Shown in pieces: positions 1 through 6,382 of a stretch of DNA of 10,726 nucleotides. The DNA lies in NCBI GenBank assembly GCA_947626215.1, contig CANQRJ010000043.1, forward strand, positions 1-10,726, in the 5' to 3' direction. The notes below the pieces were generated by a model. That model had not been told where the DNA came from, did no database searches, and was given only the letters and a program-made list of their open reading frames with translations. This stretch comes from an uncultured Bacilli bacterium. GTDB lineage: Bacteria; Bacillota_I; Bacilli_A; RF39; UBA660. The position numbers were made by a program, and so were the translations under genes. Position 1 is the stretch's first letter. The number at the start of each line of letters is the position of its first letter.

Positions 1-2
1 AC

Positions 3-161
3 AAAGGCTATACAATATCACAGGCGTCAAATAATCACGTTATGATTATAAAAGAAAAGGAAGTAGTATTTCATTCTTCAATGAATAAAAAATTAAATGA
101 AGAACAATTAAAGCAACAACTAGACTTTTATTTAATGTTAATTGATGAAATTAAATTATAA
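3..161 (+). CDS. 3' end of a small unidentified phage protein (partial)
   Basis: An open frame enters from the left edge and runs 52 codons to TAA at 159-161. The visible part starts KGYTISQASNNHVMI and ends in a charged helix (KLNEEQLKQQLDFYLMLIDE). No family is recognised. It is followed by a ribosome-binding site (AGGAG at about 164-168) for the next short gene, so it looks like one of a tightly packed run of small early/middle phage genes. The true start lies outside the window. Codon use is AT-rich like the rest. It is called real because the frame is continuous and its stop meets the next ribosome-binding site at normal phage spacing. Confidence 0.6.
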   Translation, partial: KGYTISQASNNHVMIIKEKEVVFHSSMNKKLNEEQLKQQLDFYLMLIDEIKL

Positions 162-178
162 GATAGGAGATGAATAAA

Positions 179-325
179 ATGATAGATGTATCATAACAAC
201 GAAATGATAAAGCAATAGAAATTTTAAATAAATATATTATATTTAGCAGTAAAGATGAACACGAACACAATGAAGAAGTTGTTAGAAAAGCTTTATCAAT
301 TTTACAAAGTGAGGAAGTGAAGTAA
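179..325 (+). pseudogene. small unidentified phage gene interrupted by an in-frame TAA at codon 6
   Basis: A good AGGAG site lies about 10 bases before ATG 179. The frame reads MIDVS, then TAA at 194-196, then continues in the same frame for 42 codons (QRNDKAIEILNKYI at the start, LSILQSEEVK at the end) to TAA at 323-325. The part after the stop reads like a real helical protein and ends just before the next gene. A single C-to-T change (CAA to TAA) would explain it. No ATG, GTG or TTG follows the stop early in this frame, so restart is unlikely. It could be a true nonsense mutation, a sequencing error or a readthrough site. No family is recognised. Confidence 0.5.
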
Positions 326-327
326 AT

Positions 328-555
328 ATGTATAAATATGTAATAACTAAAAGAATAGACGAATTAATAGAAGAATTAAAAAAATTAAAAGAAAATAATA
401 ATATTACAGAAATTAATATAGAAACTACACCAGAAGAATATGAATTTACTTTTAATAGTGGTGTTATCGGGCAGTATGATACAATTATTACTTTCCATCA
501 TGTGAATCATCATAATTATAAAGAAGCAAAAAAAATAATTAATTATATTTTTTAA
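328..555 (+). CDS. small unidentified phage protein, 75 aa
   Basis: Starts at ATG 328, two bases after the previous frame ends, with a weak purine-rich stretch (GAGGAAGTGAAG) upstream. The N-terminal part is a charged helix (residues 8-24, repeated IEELKKLK pattern). The middle looks like beta strands (INIETTPEEYEFTF), and there is a His-rich stretch FHHVNHHNY near residues 57-65. The histidines could bind metal, but no catalytic motif can be named. It ends 15 bases before the late regulator gene and is probably co-transcribed with it. Function unknown. Confidence 0.65.
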   Translation: MYKYVITKRIDELIEELKKLKENNNITEINIETTPEEYEFTFNSGVIGQYDTIITFHHVNHHNYKEAKKIINYIF

Positions 556-570
556 AAAATAGGAGGGGTT

Positions 571-1008
571 ATGACTTTAAGAGAAGCAAATTTTGAAGTA
601 GAAAGGTTAAATAATAAATTAGATAAATTATTAAAAGACAAAGAATTACTAGAATCAACAATTGATCCTAAATCTACTGATTATACTAAAGTAGTAGTCG
701 ATGGAGGAAAACATAATAGTTGTGTACAAGAAATATATGTATTAATGCAAGATCTACCAAGATGGAAAGATTTAGATAAAAGAATTAAAATTACACAGGA
801 AGAAATAAAAAACTATATAGATTGGATAGACAATGAACTAAAAATATTAAAAAAATATAATAAAGTAGAGCAATTAATTGTTTACTACAAAGAAGAAACA
901 ACAGAAAAATATACATGGCATCAAATAGCAAACAAAGTTCATTATTCAAAAGATTATTGCAGAAAGATATATGCAAGATACAAAAACATGCGAAATATTG
1001 AAAGATGA
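571..1008 (+). CDS. probable phage late transcription regulator (ArpU/RinA-like, sigma region 4-like C-terminus), 145 aa
   Basis: Starts at ATG 571 behind a strong AGGAGGGG site (561-568). Residues 1-35 form a charged coiled coil (VERLNNKLDKLLKDKELLE). Residues 75-105 are a second helix with aromatic residues. The C-terminus (about 108-145) has a helix-turn-helix pattern: VEQLIVYYKEETTEKYTWHQ, then IANKVHYSKDYCRKIYARYK. This is the layout of the ArpU/RinA/sigma-like proteins found just before terS in many Firmicutes phages, where they switch on late transcription. Its place here, directly before a promoter-like site and the packaging genes, fits that role. Whether it activates a promoter or acts as a Q-like antiterminator cannot be told from sequence; the terminator just downstream favours considering the latter. 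Confidence 0.7.
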   Translation: MTLREANFEVERLNNKLDKLLKDKELLESTIDPKSTDYTKVVVDGGKHNSCVQEIYVLMQDLPRWKDLDKRIKITQEEIKNYIDWIDNELKILKKYNKVEQLIVYYKEETTEKYTWHQIANKVHYSKDYCRKIYARYKNMRNIER

Positions 1009-1038
1009 CCACTCACGACCACTTTTTTGTGAGATAAT
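1007..1038 (+). promoter_or_regulatory. candidate late promoter with a direct repeat
   Basis: GACCAC occurs twice (1007-1012 and 1017-1022), ten bases apart, so on the same face of the helix. Downstream lies an extended -10 box, TG-A-GATAAT (1030-1038). There is no good -35 box at the proper distance; the repeat covers that position. A weak -35 replaced by a repeated operator is what an activator-dependent late promoter would look like. Transcription would start near 1045, just before a terminator hairpin and the tRNA. The first repeat overlaps the stop codon of the regulator gene. Inference from motifs only. Confidence 0.5.
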
Positions 1039-1055
1039 AGTATTGTGAAAGATTG

Positions 1056-1080
1056 AAGAGCTATAACGAGCTCTTTTTTA
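1056..1080 (+). terminator. intrinsic terminator (attenuator) between the late promoter and the tRNA
   Basis: A perfect 7-bp stem, AAGAGCT (1056-1062) with AGCTCTT (1069-1075), a 6-base loop ATAACG, and a T-run (1074-1079). It sits about ten bases after the predicted start of the late transcript and eleven bases before the tRNA, with no room for another promoter between. The tRNA and late genes must therefore be made by readthrough or antitermination, as at lambda tR'. Confidence 0.75.
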
Positions 1081-1090
1081 ATTTTAATAT

Positions 1091-1167
1091 CGCAGGATGG
1101 AGCAGTTTGGTAGCTCGTTGGTCTCTTTAGCCAAAGGTCATAGGTTCAAATCCTATTCCTGCAACCA
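1091..1167 (+). tRNA. initiator-type tRNA (fMet-like) with anticodon CUU, predicted to read AAG
   Basis: 77 nt with an encoded CCA end (1165-1167), folding as a full cloverleaf. The acceptor stem pairs 1092-1097 with 1157-1162, leaving C1 (1091) opposite A72 (1163): the unpaired 1x72 that marks bacterial initiators. The D stem GAGC/GCTC gives A11:U24 (1101/1115), also an initiator mark. The T stem is ATAGG/CCTAT around TTCAAAT. The D arm and variable loop (AGGTC) match bacterial tRNA-fMet. The anticodon stem is TTGGT/GCCAA (1118-1122/1130-1134): G29:C41 and G30:C40 are kept, but the third of the usual three G:C pairs is U31.G39. The loop is CTCTTTA (1123-1129), where tRNA-fMet has CTCATAA, so positions 34-36 (1125-1127) are CUU and position 37 is U instead of A. 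It is predicted to enter the ribosomal P site, avoid EF-Tu and pair with AAG. It is the first gene of the late transcript, 25 bases before a gene that begins with AAG. By synthetase identity rules lysine charging is more likely than methionine, but this is inference. Confidence 0.93.
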
Positions 1168-1177
1168 ATATGACAAT

Positions 1178-1195
1178 AAGGAGGTGGTATCAAAG
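1178..1195 (+). promoter_or_regulatory. ribosome-binding site and AAG start of terS
   Basis: AAGGAGGT (1178-1185), 7 bases, then AAG (1193-1195). This is ideal spacing for initiation at AAG. The only in-frame canonical codon nearby, GTG 1184-1186, lies inside the Shine-Dalgarno sequence itself and so cannot be served by it. The next in-frame ATG is codon 27. Confidence 0.8.
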
Positions 1196-1564
1196 AGTGA
1201 AAATAAAAATTCAGTAGGTAGACCTCGTACTATTACTCCGAAAATATTAGAAAAATTAAAAGAAGCTTTTATGATGGGATGTAATAAAAGAGAAGCTTGT
1301 TTTTATGCAGAAGTTGCAGAATCAACATTTTATGACTTTCTAAAAGAATATCCTGAATATTCGGAGAAAATAGATATATGGCAAAGCTATGAAAAAATAA
1401 AAGCTAGAATGGTTGTCCATAAAGCACTTGATAAAGGTGATAGAGAGATGGCTAAATGGTATTTGGAACGAAAAGCCAAAGATGAATTTAGTACTAAACA
1501 AGATATTGATGCTACCATTAAAAATAAAGTGGTAATTATAGATGATTTACCTGATGAAGAATGA
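1193..1564 (+). CDS. terS: terminase small subunit, AAG start, 123 aa
   Basis: The small terminase recognises phage DNA and loads the large subunit for packaging. From AAG 1193 the protein reads [AAG]SENKNSVGRPRTITPKILE. A helix-turn-helix follows at about 30-52 (CNKREACFYAEVAESTFYDF), then a helical segment with WYLERKAKDEFS, and an acidic tail IDDLPDEE. The GRP-rich N-terminus plus HTH is the usual Firmicutes TerS layout. A longer frame reaches back to an ATG at 1097, but that ATG is inside the tRNA. The frame overlaps terL by four bases (ATGA at 1561-1564). With no ATG, GTG or TTG at the natural start, initiation is assigned to the AAG, presumably read by the CUU initiator tRNA encoded just upstream. 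Confidence 0.88.
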   Translation, partial: KSENKNSVGRPRTITPKILEKLKEAFMMGCNKREACFYAEVAESTFYDFLKEYPEYSEKIDIWQSYEKIKARMVVHKALDKGDREMAKWYLERKAKDEFSTKQDIDATIKNKVVIIDDLPDEE

Positions 1565-2925
1565 AATTAAGTAGTCAAATAGCACCAACATTTAGAACAA
1601 CATTCAACAGTCATAAAATGCACCAAATATATCCTGGGGGAAGAAATTCAACAAAAACATCTATGTTATCATTAAAGACAGTTTTCAATTGTATACACGA
1701 AGAAAACTGTTCGGCAGTTATTTTAAGAAGATACCAAACTGATTTAAGAAAATCAGTTTATAAAGAAATTAAAAGAGCCTGTAAAAGACTTGGATTAATT
1801 GAAAAAATTCATTATAAAGCTAAATTATCACCTTTAGAAATTACATTTTTTCAGACTGGTAATACGATTTACTTTGCTGGTGGAGATGATTATGAATCTG
1901 TAAAAGGTTTAATTGATGAAAACAAATTGATAAAAATAGTATGGTTTGAAGAACTTACAGGTTGGAATAATTCAGAAGATATAGACCAAATTATAGCAAC
2001 ATTTACTAGGGGTAATAATGACTGGTTTATGGCTTTATATTCTTATAATCCACCAAAGAATAAATATAATTGGGTTAATAAATGGGCAAAAGAAATGCAA
2101 AAAAGACATGATGTATTATATATTATGAGCGACTATAGAACAGTTCCTCCTGAATGGATAGGTAAAATTGCTATTGAAGAAGCAGAAAGAATGAAAATTT
2201 TCGATAATAAACGTTATCGGTGGATCTATTTAGGTGAAGTAATTGGTTTGGAAGGTCTAATATATAATCCAGATCAAGTAAAATGGGTTTCACAAGATTA
2301 TCTAGAAGAAAATAAAGTAAGAATATTGTATTTAGATTTTTCGGTTGATGGAGGACATCAAACAAGTGCTACAACTTGTAGTTGTTATGGTTATGGTAGC
2401 GATGGTTATTGGTACTTACTTGATACTTATTATTATAGTCCACATGAAAAAAGTGTAAAAAAAGCAGCAAGTGAATATTCAAAAGATATATTTAATTTTG
2501 AAATTGCTATGATGAAAAAGTATAAATGTGGAGTAGACCAAGAAACCATAGATAGTGCTGAGGGTGCTATAAGAAATCAAATATATAAAGATTATGCTAA
2601 AGCATTCCATCCGGTAAACAAAGGCAAAAATAAAGAAGAATTAATTGATTACTCTATAGATTTTCTAGCTAAAGGAAAATTTAGAGCAATAGATAATAAC
2701 AATAATAAAATATTTAAAAAAGAACTTGAAAATTATCAATGGCAAGAGGGTAGTGTCGAAAAAGGAAAACCTATACCTGATAAAACAGAAAAAGAATTTA
2801 CTGGAGGAGAAGAGTATTACAATACTTGGTCTAAAGATATTTCATATTATTATGCAGATCATACTTGTGATAATTTTCAGTATTGGTGCAAAGATAATTT
2901 GGAAAAGTTAGGGTTAAAGGAGTGA
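1561..2925 (+). CDS. terL: terminase large subunit (packaging ATPase/nuclease), 454 aa
   Basis: Motor that pumps DNA into the prohead and cuts it. Walker A-type loop GGRNSTKT at residues 26-33. Walker B with catalytic Glu in IVWFEEL (about 126-132). The C-terminal RNase H-like nuclease has metal-ligand candidates D259 (YLDFSVDGG), D326 (CGVDQE) and D437 (HTCDNFQYW). The length is normal for the Terminase_3/XtmB group. ATG 1561 overlaps the terS stop (ATGA) and has only a weak Shine-Dalgarno sequence (GATGAAGA), so its translation is probably coupled to terS. Through that coupling the AAG initiation of terS may also control TerL, although TerL itself begins with ATG. Confidence 0.93.
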   Translation: MKLSSQIAPTFRTTFNSHKMHQIYPGGRNSTKTSMLSLKTVFNCIHEENCSAVILRRYQTDLRKSVYKEIKRACKRLGLIEKIHYKAKLSPLEITFFQTGNTIYFAGGDDYESVKGLIDENKLIKIVWFEELTGWNNSEDIDQIIATFTRGNNDWFMALYSYNPPKNKYNWVNKWAKEMQKRHDVLYIMSDYRTVPPEWIGKIAIEEAERMKIFDNKRYRWIYLGEVIGLEGLIYNPDQVKWVSQDYLEENKVRILYLDFSVDGGHQTSATTCSCYGYGSDGYWYLLDTYYYSPHEKSVKKAASEYSKDIFNFEIAMMKKYKCGVDQETIDSAEGAIRNQIYKDYAKAFHPVNKGKNKEELIDYSIDFLAKGKFRAIDNNNNKIFKKELENYQWQEGSVEKGKPIPDKTEKEFTGGEEYYNTWSKDISYYYADHTCDNFQYWCKDNLEKLGLKE

Positions 2926-2930
2926 TAAAA

Positions 2931-3122
2931 ATGGAAAAAGAAACTGATTCTAATATTAAAATTGGTGTAGATGTTGATACAGAGACATTACAAGATGTAA
3001 GCAATATTTTAAAGGAAGTAAATGATACTAAGCCTAATATAACAATAAGAAACAATGAACAAGTTTTTGTTACTATTAACAACTTCAATGAAACTGAACA
3101 AGAGTATTTTAAAAATGAGTAA
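2931..3122 (+). CDS. small conserved-position phage protein, 63 aa, function unknown
   Basis: ATG 2931 sits eight bases after AAGGAG (2917-2922). A GTG at 2922 would add three residues but overlaps the Shine-Dalgarno sequence. The protein is acidic: MEKETDSNIKIGVDVDTETL, then a helix DVSNILKEV, then a strand-rich end (NITIRNNEQVFVTINNFN). It lies between terL and portal, where related phages often have a small gene. No function can be assigned. It uses a normal ATG although its neighbours terS and portal use AAG. Confidence 0.7.
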   Translation: MEKETDSNIKIGVDVDTETLQDVSNILKEVNDTKPNITIRNNEQVFVTINNFNETEQEYFKNE

Positions 3123-3127
3123 TAAGC

Positions 3128-3141
3128 AGGTGATATAAAAG
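3128..3141 (+). promoter_or_regulatory. ribosome-binding site and AAG start of the portal gene
   Basis: AGGTGAT (3128-3134), spacer ATAA, then AAG (3139-3141). The in-frame codon directly before the AAG is TAA (3136-3138), so no upstream start is possible. No ATG, GTG or TTG occurs in frame before codon 27, and that ATG (3217) has no Shine-Dalgarno sequence. The same AGGTGATATA string precedes the AAG of the next gene. Confidence 0.85.
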
Positions 3142-4623
3142 AAATTATATGACAGTATACAGCAAGTATTAAGTAAAAAGAATATTAATGTAGTAGTTGG
3201 ATCTATCTATGATATTATGGCTATTTGCAAGGAATGGTATCGTGGAGATGTTAATGATTTTCATCATTATACTGTAAAACTAGCAAATGGTCGTACTTGT
3301 GATAAAGAACGTAAAACTATGAATATGCCTAAAAAGGTATGTGAGGATTTTTCAAGTCTTGAATGGTCTGAAAAAGTAGAAATTAAACTTGATTCTGAAT
3401 CTTCAACTGAAAGGTTGTGGAAAATTCTTGATAGCAAGGAAAATGCTTTTAGTGTTAATATACCTCAATTCATAGAAAAAGAATATGCTTTAGGAACAGC
3501 AGTTACAGTTGAATACAAAAAAGATGGTAAAACAATCATTGATTATATTGAGGGGGATGTCGTTTTACCTTATAAATACACGAATTCATATATTTATGGA
3601 ATTATCACTGTTAGTAGATTTACAGAAAAAGCAGGCAATCTTACTAAATACATAACTCATTTAACATATCACGAATATGATAATGGTGTTTATAGTAAAT
3701 TAAATGAAGTTTATGTTTCTTTGAATGAAAATTCTTTAGGTATGGAAAGACCATTTACTGAACGATTCCCAGATGTAAAAGAATATGAAATGTATCAAAC
3801 TGAAAATCCACGTTTTCAAGTGTGGAAGTTGCCTATAGCCAATAACTTTGATACAGGTAGTCCTATGGGGTTATCGATATTGGCAAATCAAATAGACAAA
3901 TTTAAAAGTATAGATAATAAATTTGATAATTTTGATAGAGAATATTCGTTAGGGAAAAAACGAATTTTGGTCGATAGAAAAGCAGTTAAGAGAAAAGCAG
4001 AAGGTGTTGATGAAAATGGCAATATTCAATACACTAGCTACTTTGATGCTGATGATGAAGTGTATGTTGCAATAGAAGGAATGGAAGATCAACCTGTTAA
4101 AGAAATATCTTCTGATTTAAGAGCAGAAGCATATATTTCAGCTATTAATGCAGATTTAAAATATTTAAGTTCAGGATTAAGATTAGGTAATGACTTTTAT
4201 TCATTTGATAAAGATGGATTAAAAACGGCAACAGAAGTAGTTAGTGAAAATTCAGATACATTTAGAACTAAAGTTCAACATCAAATACCTATTTACGATT
4301 GTTTATATGATTTAATTGCTACTATTTGTGAAATGGAAAATATTTCATATAAAGAAATATCAATTACATTTGATGATAGTATAGTTCAAGATGAAGATGC
4401 TTTAATTAAACGTGGTATAGAGTTATATAATGCAGGGTTAATTAGTAAAGAAAAGTTTATGAAAAAATATTTGCACTATGAAGATTCTGAAATTAACGAT
4501 GAACTTTTAAAAATAAAAGAAGATAAAAAAATAGTTCAACCAGAAGGATTAGACTTTTTTGGAATGAATGAGGAAAATAATGACGATAAGGAAAAAAATA
4601 ATAAAAATGGTGATAATAAATGA
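3139..4623 (+). CDS. portal protein (SPP1 gp6-like), AAG start, 494 aa
   Basis: Forms the dodecameric ring at the packaging vertex through which DNA passes. From AAG 3139 it reads [AAG]KLYDSIQQVLSKKNINVVV, then the segment starting MAICKEWYRGDVNDFHHYTV. The family signature GLKTATEVVSENSDTFRTKV lies at about 358-377, followed by the helical clip/crown region. The Asn/Lys/Glu-rich tail (NEENNDDKEKNNKNGDNK) is low-complexity. Length and position after terL fit the Gp6 portal family. Beginning at the first ATG (3217) would remove 26 residues of the N-terminal helix that is normal in this family. Gap to the next gene is 51 bases. Confidence 0.9.
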   Translation, partial: KKLYDSIQQVLSKKNINVVVGSIYDIMAICKEWYRGDVNDFHHYTVKLANGRTCDKERKTMNMPKKVCEDFSSLEWSEKVEIKLDSESSTERLWKILDSKENAFSVNIPQFIEKEYALGTAVTVEYKKDGKTIIDYIEGDVVLPYKYTNSYIYGIITVSRFTEKAGNLTKYITHLTYHEYDNGVYSKLNEVYVSLNENSLGMERPFTERFPDVKEYEMYQTENPRFQVWKLPIANNFDTGSPMGLSILANQIDKFKSIDNKFDNFDREYSLGKKRILVDRKAVKRKAEGVDENGNIQYTSYFDADDEVYVAIEGMEDQPVKEISSDLRAEAYISAINADLKYLSSGLRLGNDFYSFDKDGLKTATEVVSENSDTFRTKVQHQIPIYDCLYDLIATICEMENISYKEISITFDDSIVQDEDALIKRGIELYNAGLISKEKFMKKYLHYEDSEINDELLKIKEDKKIVQPEGLDFFGMNEENNDDKEKNNKNGDNK

Positions 4624-4666
4624 TATTTTTAATAAAATAGTGGAAGATTATTTTAATAAAAAGTAG
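4607..4666 (+). CDS. possible micro-ORF, 19 aa, overlapping the portal 3' end
   Basis: ATG 4607 opens a frame reading MVIINDIFNKIVEDYFNKK, ending at TAG 4664-4666. It overlaps the last 17 bases of the portal gene in another frame and ends within the ribosome-binding site of the next gene. The sequence looks like a short amphipathic helix, but the upstream GGA is a poor Shine-Dalgarno sequence. It might serve translational coupling to the AAG-started minor head gene. It could easily be chance in AT-rich DNA. Confidence 0.2.
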   Translation: MVIINDIFNKIVEDYFNKK

Positions 4667-4677
4667 GTGATATAAAG
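4665..4677 (+). promoter_or_regulatory. ribosome-binding site and AAG start of the minor head gene
   Basis: AGGTGAT (4665-4671), spacer ATA, then AAG (4675-4677). An in-frame TAA lies at 4657-4659, and the codons between are AAA GTA GGT GAT ATA, none a standard start. ATA 4672 is in frame and could be argued as a rare near-cognate start, but only AAG is shared by all five genes. The first ATG (4723) is codon 17 and has no Shine-Dalgarno sequence. Confidence 0.78.
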
Positions 4678-6318
4678 TCTTTAGAAGAGTTACAGGAACT
4701 AATTGAAAGATATTATATCGAAATGGAAAATGAACTTCTTCTAAATATTGCTGATAAACTATCTAAAGGTAAACCTATGGAAATAGATAAATGGGATTTA
4801 GAAAATAATCAACCATTCTATGGATCAGGTGGAGTTAACGAGTGGCAACTAGAAAGGCTTAAAGAACTAGGTGGATTAAATGAAGAAAATGCTAGAATAA
4901 TAGCAAAATATTCAGGAAAAACTCAAAAAGAAGTTGAAAAGATATTTCAAAAAGCTAGAGAAATAGGAACAAATGTTGATAAAGATATTCTTGACTTAGG
5001 TATAAAAGCAGGAATACTTAACGAGATAAATCCTCAATTAGAAGATATCATTGTTAAAAGTATTTTAAGTAATGCTATAAGAGATACATTAACTACTTTT
5101 AATCAGCAAAATAATAGTTTATTAGCAAGCGCTGGAGATAGTTATAAAAGTATAGTTAATAAAGTATCTAGTCAAGTAATGGCAGGTACTAAAACAACTG
5201 CTAAAGCCATGCAAGAAGCTGTGTCAGAATTAGCGCAAAGAGGATTAACTGGATTTGTTGCTAGAAATGGAGCAGAATGGACACCAGAAGCCTATACAAA
5301 GATGGTTATTAGAGCAAATACTCGGAATACTATTAATCATATACAAGATGAGCGGATGAGATTATCTGGTAATGATTATATAGAAATAAGTTCTCATATG
5401 GGAGCAAGACCACTATGTGCTGAGGATCAAGGGAAAATATTTTCATTGAGTGGAAATACAACTCCCATAGAAGATGGATTAGGTAATCAAATTAAAGTAT
5501 ATGCATGGAGTAATTCTTCTTACGGTAAGCCAGATGGAATACTTGGTATCAATTGTGGTCATTCAAGATATACTTTTGTACCAGGATTATCAATACATAA
5601 AGAAATGGACTTCACCAGAAAAGAAAATGATGAAGCTTATATAGAAAAACAGAAACAAAGGCAATATGAACGTTCTATTCGTAATAAAAAACGAGAAATA
5701 GAAATGTTAAAGAAAACTAATGCTGAAACAGAGTATATACAAAGAAAAACAAGTCAATTATCAGATTATCGAAAAGAATATCTTGAGTTTTTAGATAAAA
5801 CCGGCAGAACTAGAATATCAACTAATGAATGGATAGGTAGTAGTTCATTATCTAAATCAATAAGTAAAAAATCATCATCTTCTTATAAAATTTGGGCAAA
5901 TAAATATGAAAAAGAAAAAAAACAAGAAGAAATTGTAAAAAAAAGTATTATTGGAACTTTTAATATTTCAAAATATTCTACAAGTCTAAAAACTGCCACA
6001 AAAGATGTTGTTTTATTTAAAGAAAGAATTAATCATATAAAAGAGAGACATCCTGAAGTAGCACAATATATTAAGAATATACCAACAATTATTAAAAATC
6101 CTGATATGGTATTTAAAGAATTAAAACGAGAAGATACAATATGGCTTATAAAGAAAATAAATAATAATGTTAAAGTGACTATTAAACTAAATACATCGAA
6201 AGATATTAAAATAAAAAATTCTATTATACAAATGCAAATAATTAGAGATAAAGAAATTGAAAGATATTTGAAGAATGGAAAGATTGAAGAATTATTTGAT
6301 AAAAATAAGAAAAAGTAA
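4675..6318 (+). CDS. minor head protein (phage minor capsid 2/MuF-like) with C-terminal nuclease-like domain, AAG start, 547 aa
   Basis: From AAG 4675 it reads [AAG]SLEELQELIERYYIEMENEL. Residues about 1-310 match the minor capsid 2/MuF-like pattern: a helical N-terminus, then H241-MGARP-LC248-AEDQG and the C294-G-H296 motif, a His/Cys set typical of this family. Residues about 315-430 are a charged, Ser/Lys-rich linker. Residues about 444-540 form a separate domain with INHIKERHPEVAQYI, NPDMVF, TIWLIKKINNNVKVTIKL and an SIIQMQIIRDKEIERYL end. This resembles the PBECR (Barnase/EndoU/colicin E5-D/RelE-like) nuclease domains found on phage minor head proteins. Such proteins are thought to be packed in the capsid and possibly delivered into the cell. 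Function and target of this copy are inference. A consensus promoter overlaps its last codons (6296-6324). Confidence 0.85.
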   Translation, partial: KSLEELQELIERYYIEMENELLLNIADKLSKGKPMEIDKWDLENNQPFYGSGGVNEWQLERLKELGGLNEENARIIAKYSGKTQKEVEKIFQKAREIGTNVDKDILDLGIKAGILNEINPQLEDIIVKSILSNAIRDTLTTFNQQNNSLLASAGDSYKSIVNKVSSQVMAGTKTTAKAMQEAVSELAQRGLTGFVARNGAEWTPEAYTKMVIRANTRNTINHIQDERMRLSGNDYIEISSHMGARPLCAEDQGKIFSLSGNTTPIEDGLGNQIKVYAWSNSSYGKPDGILGINCGHSRYTFVPGLSIHKEMDFTRKENDEAYIEKQKQRQYERSIRNKKREIEMLKKTNAETEYIQRKTSQLSDYRKEYLEFLDKTGRTRISTNEWIGSSSLSKSISKKSSSSYKIWANKYEKEKKQEEIVKKSIIGTFNISKYSTSLKTATKDVVLFKERINHIKERHPEVAQYIKNIPTIIKNPDMVFKELKREDTIWLIKKINNNVKVTIKLNTSKDIKIKNSIIQMQIIRDKEIERYLKNGKIEELFDKNKKK

Positions 6319-6324
6319 TATAAT
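6296..6324 (+). promoter_or_regulatory. sigma-A-type promoter inside the minor head gene 3' end
   Basis: TTGATA (6296-6301), a 17-base spacer, and a perfect TATAAT (6319-6324). Predicted start is near 6331, at the first base of a folded RNA. It is the best housekeeping-type promoter seen in the window and needs no phage factor by its look, so the cassette behind it could be active in the lysogen. Confidence 0.65.
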
Positions 6325-6382
6325 ATAAACAAGGAGAGGTGGACAATTTCGGCACGTCCACACACCATATTGGTCAAAAGAG

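Noticed and set aside
1097..1192. Longer terS starting at ATG 1097 or GTG 1184
   Set aside because: The ATG is inside the tRNA acceptor stem, and the GTG overlaps the Shine-Dalgarno sequence. The site is spaced for AAG 1193.
2726..2911. Forward frame inside terL
   Set aside because: Lies wholly inside the terL nuclease domain in another frame, with no ribosome-binding site.
3217..3219. Portal start at ATG 3217
   Set aside because: No Shine-Dalgarno sequence, and it discards 26 well-formed residues that run back to an AAG at ideal spacing.
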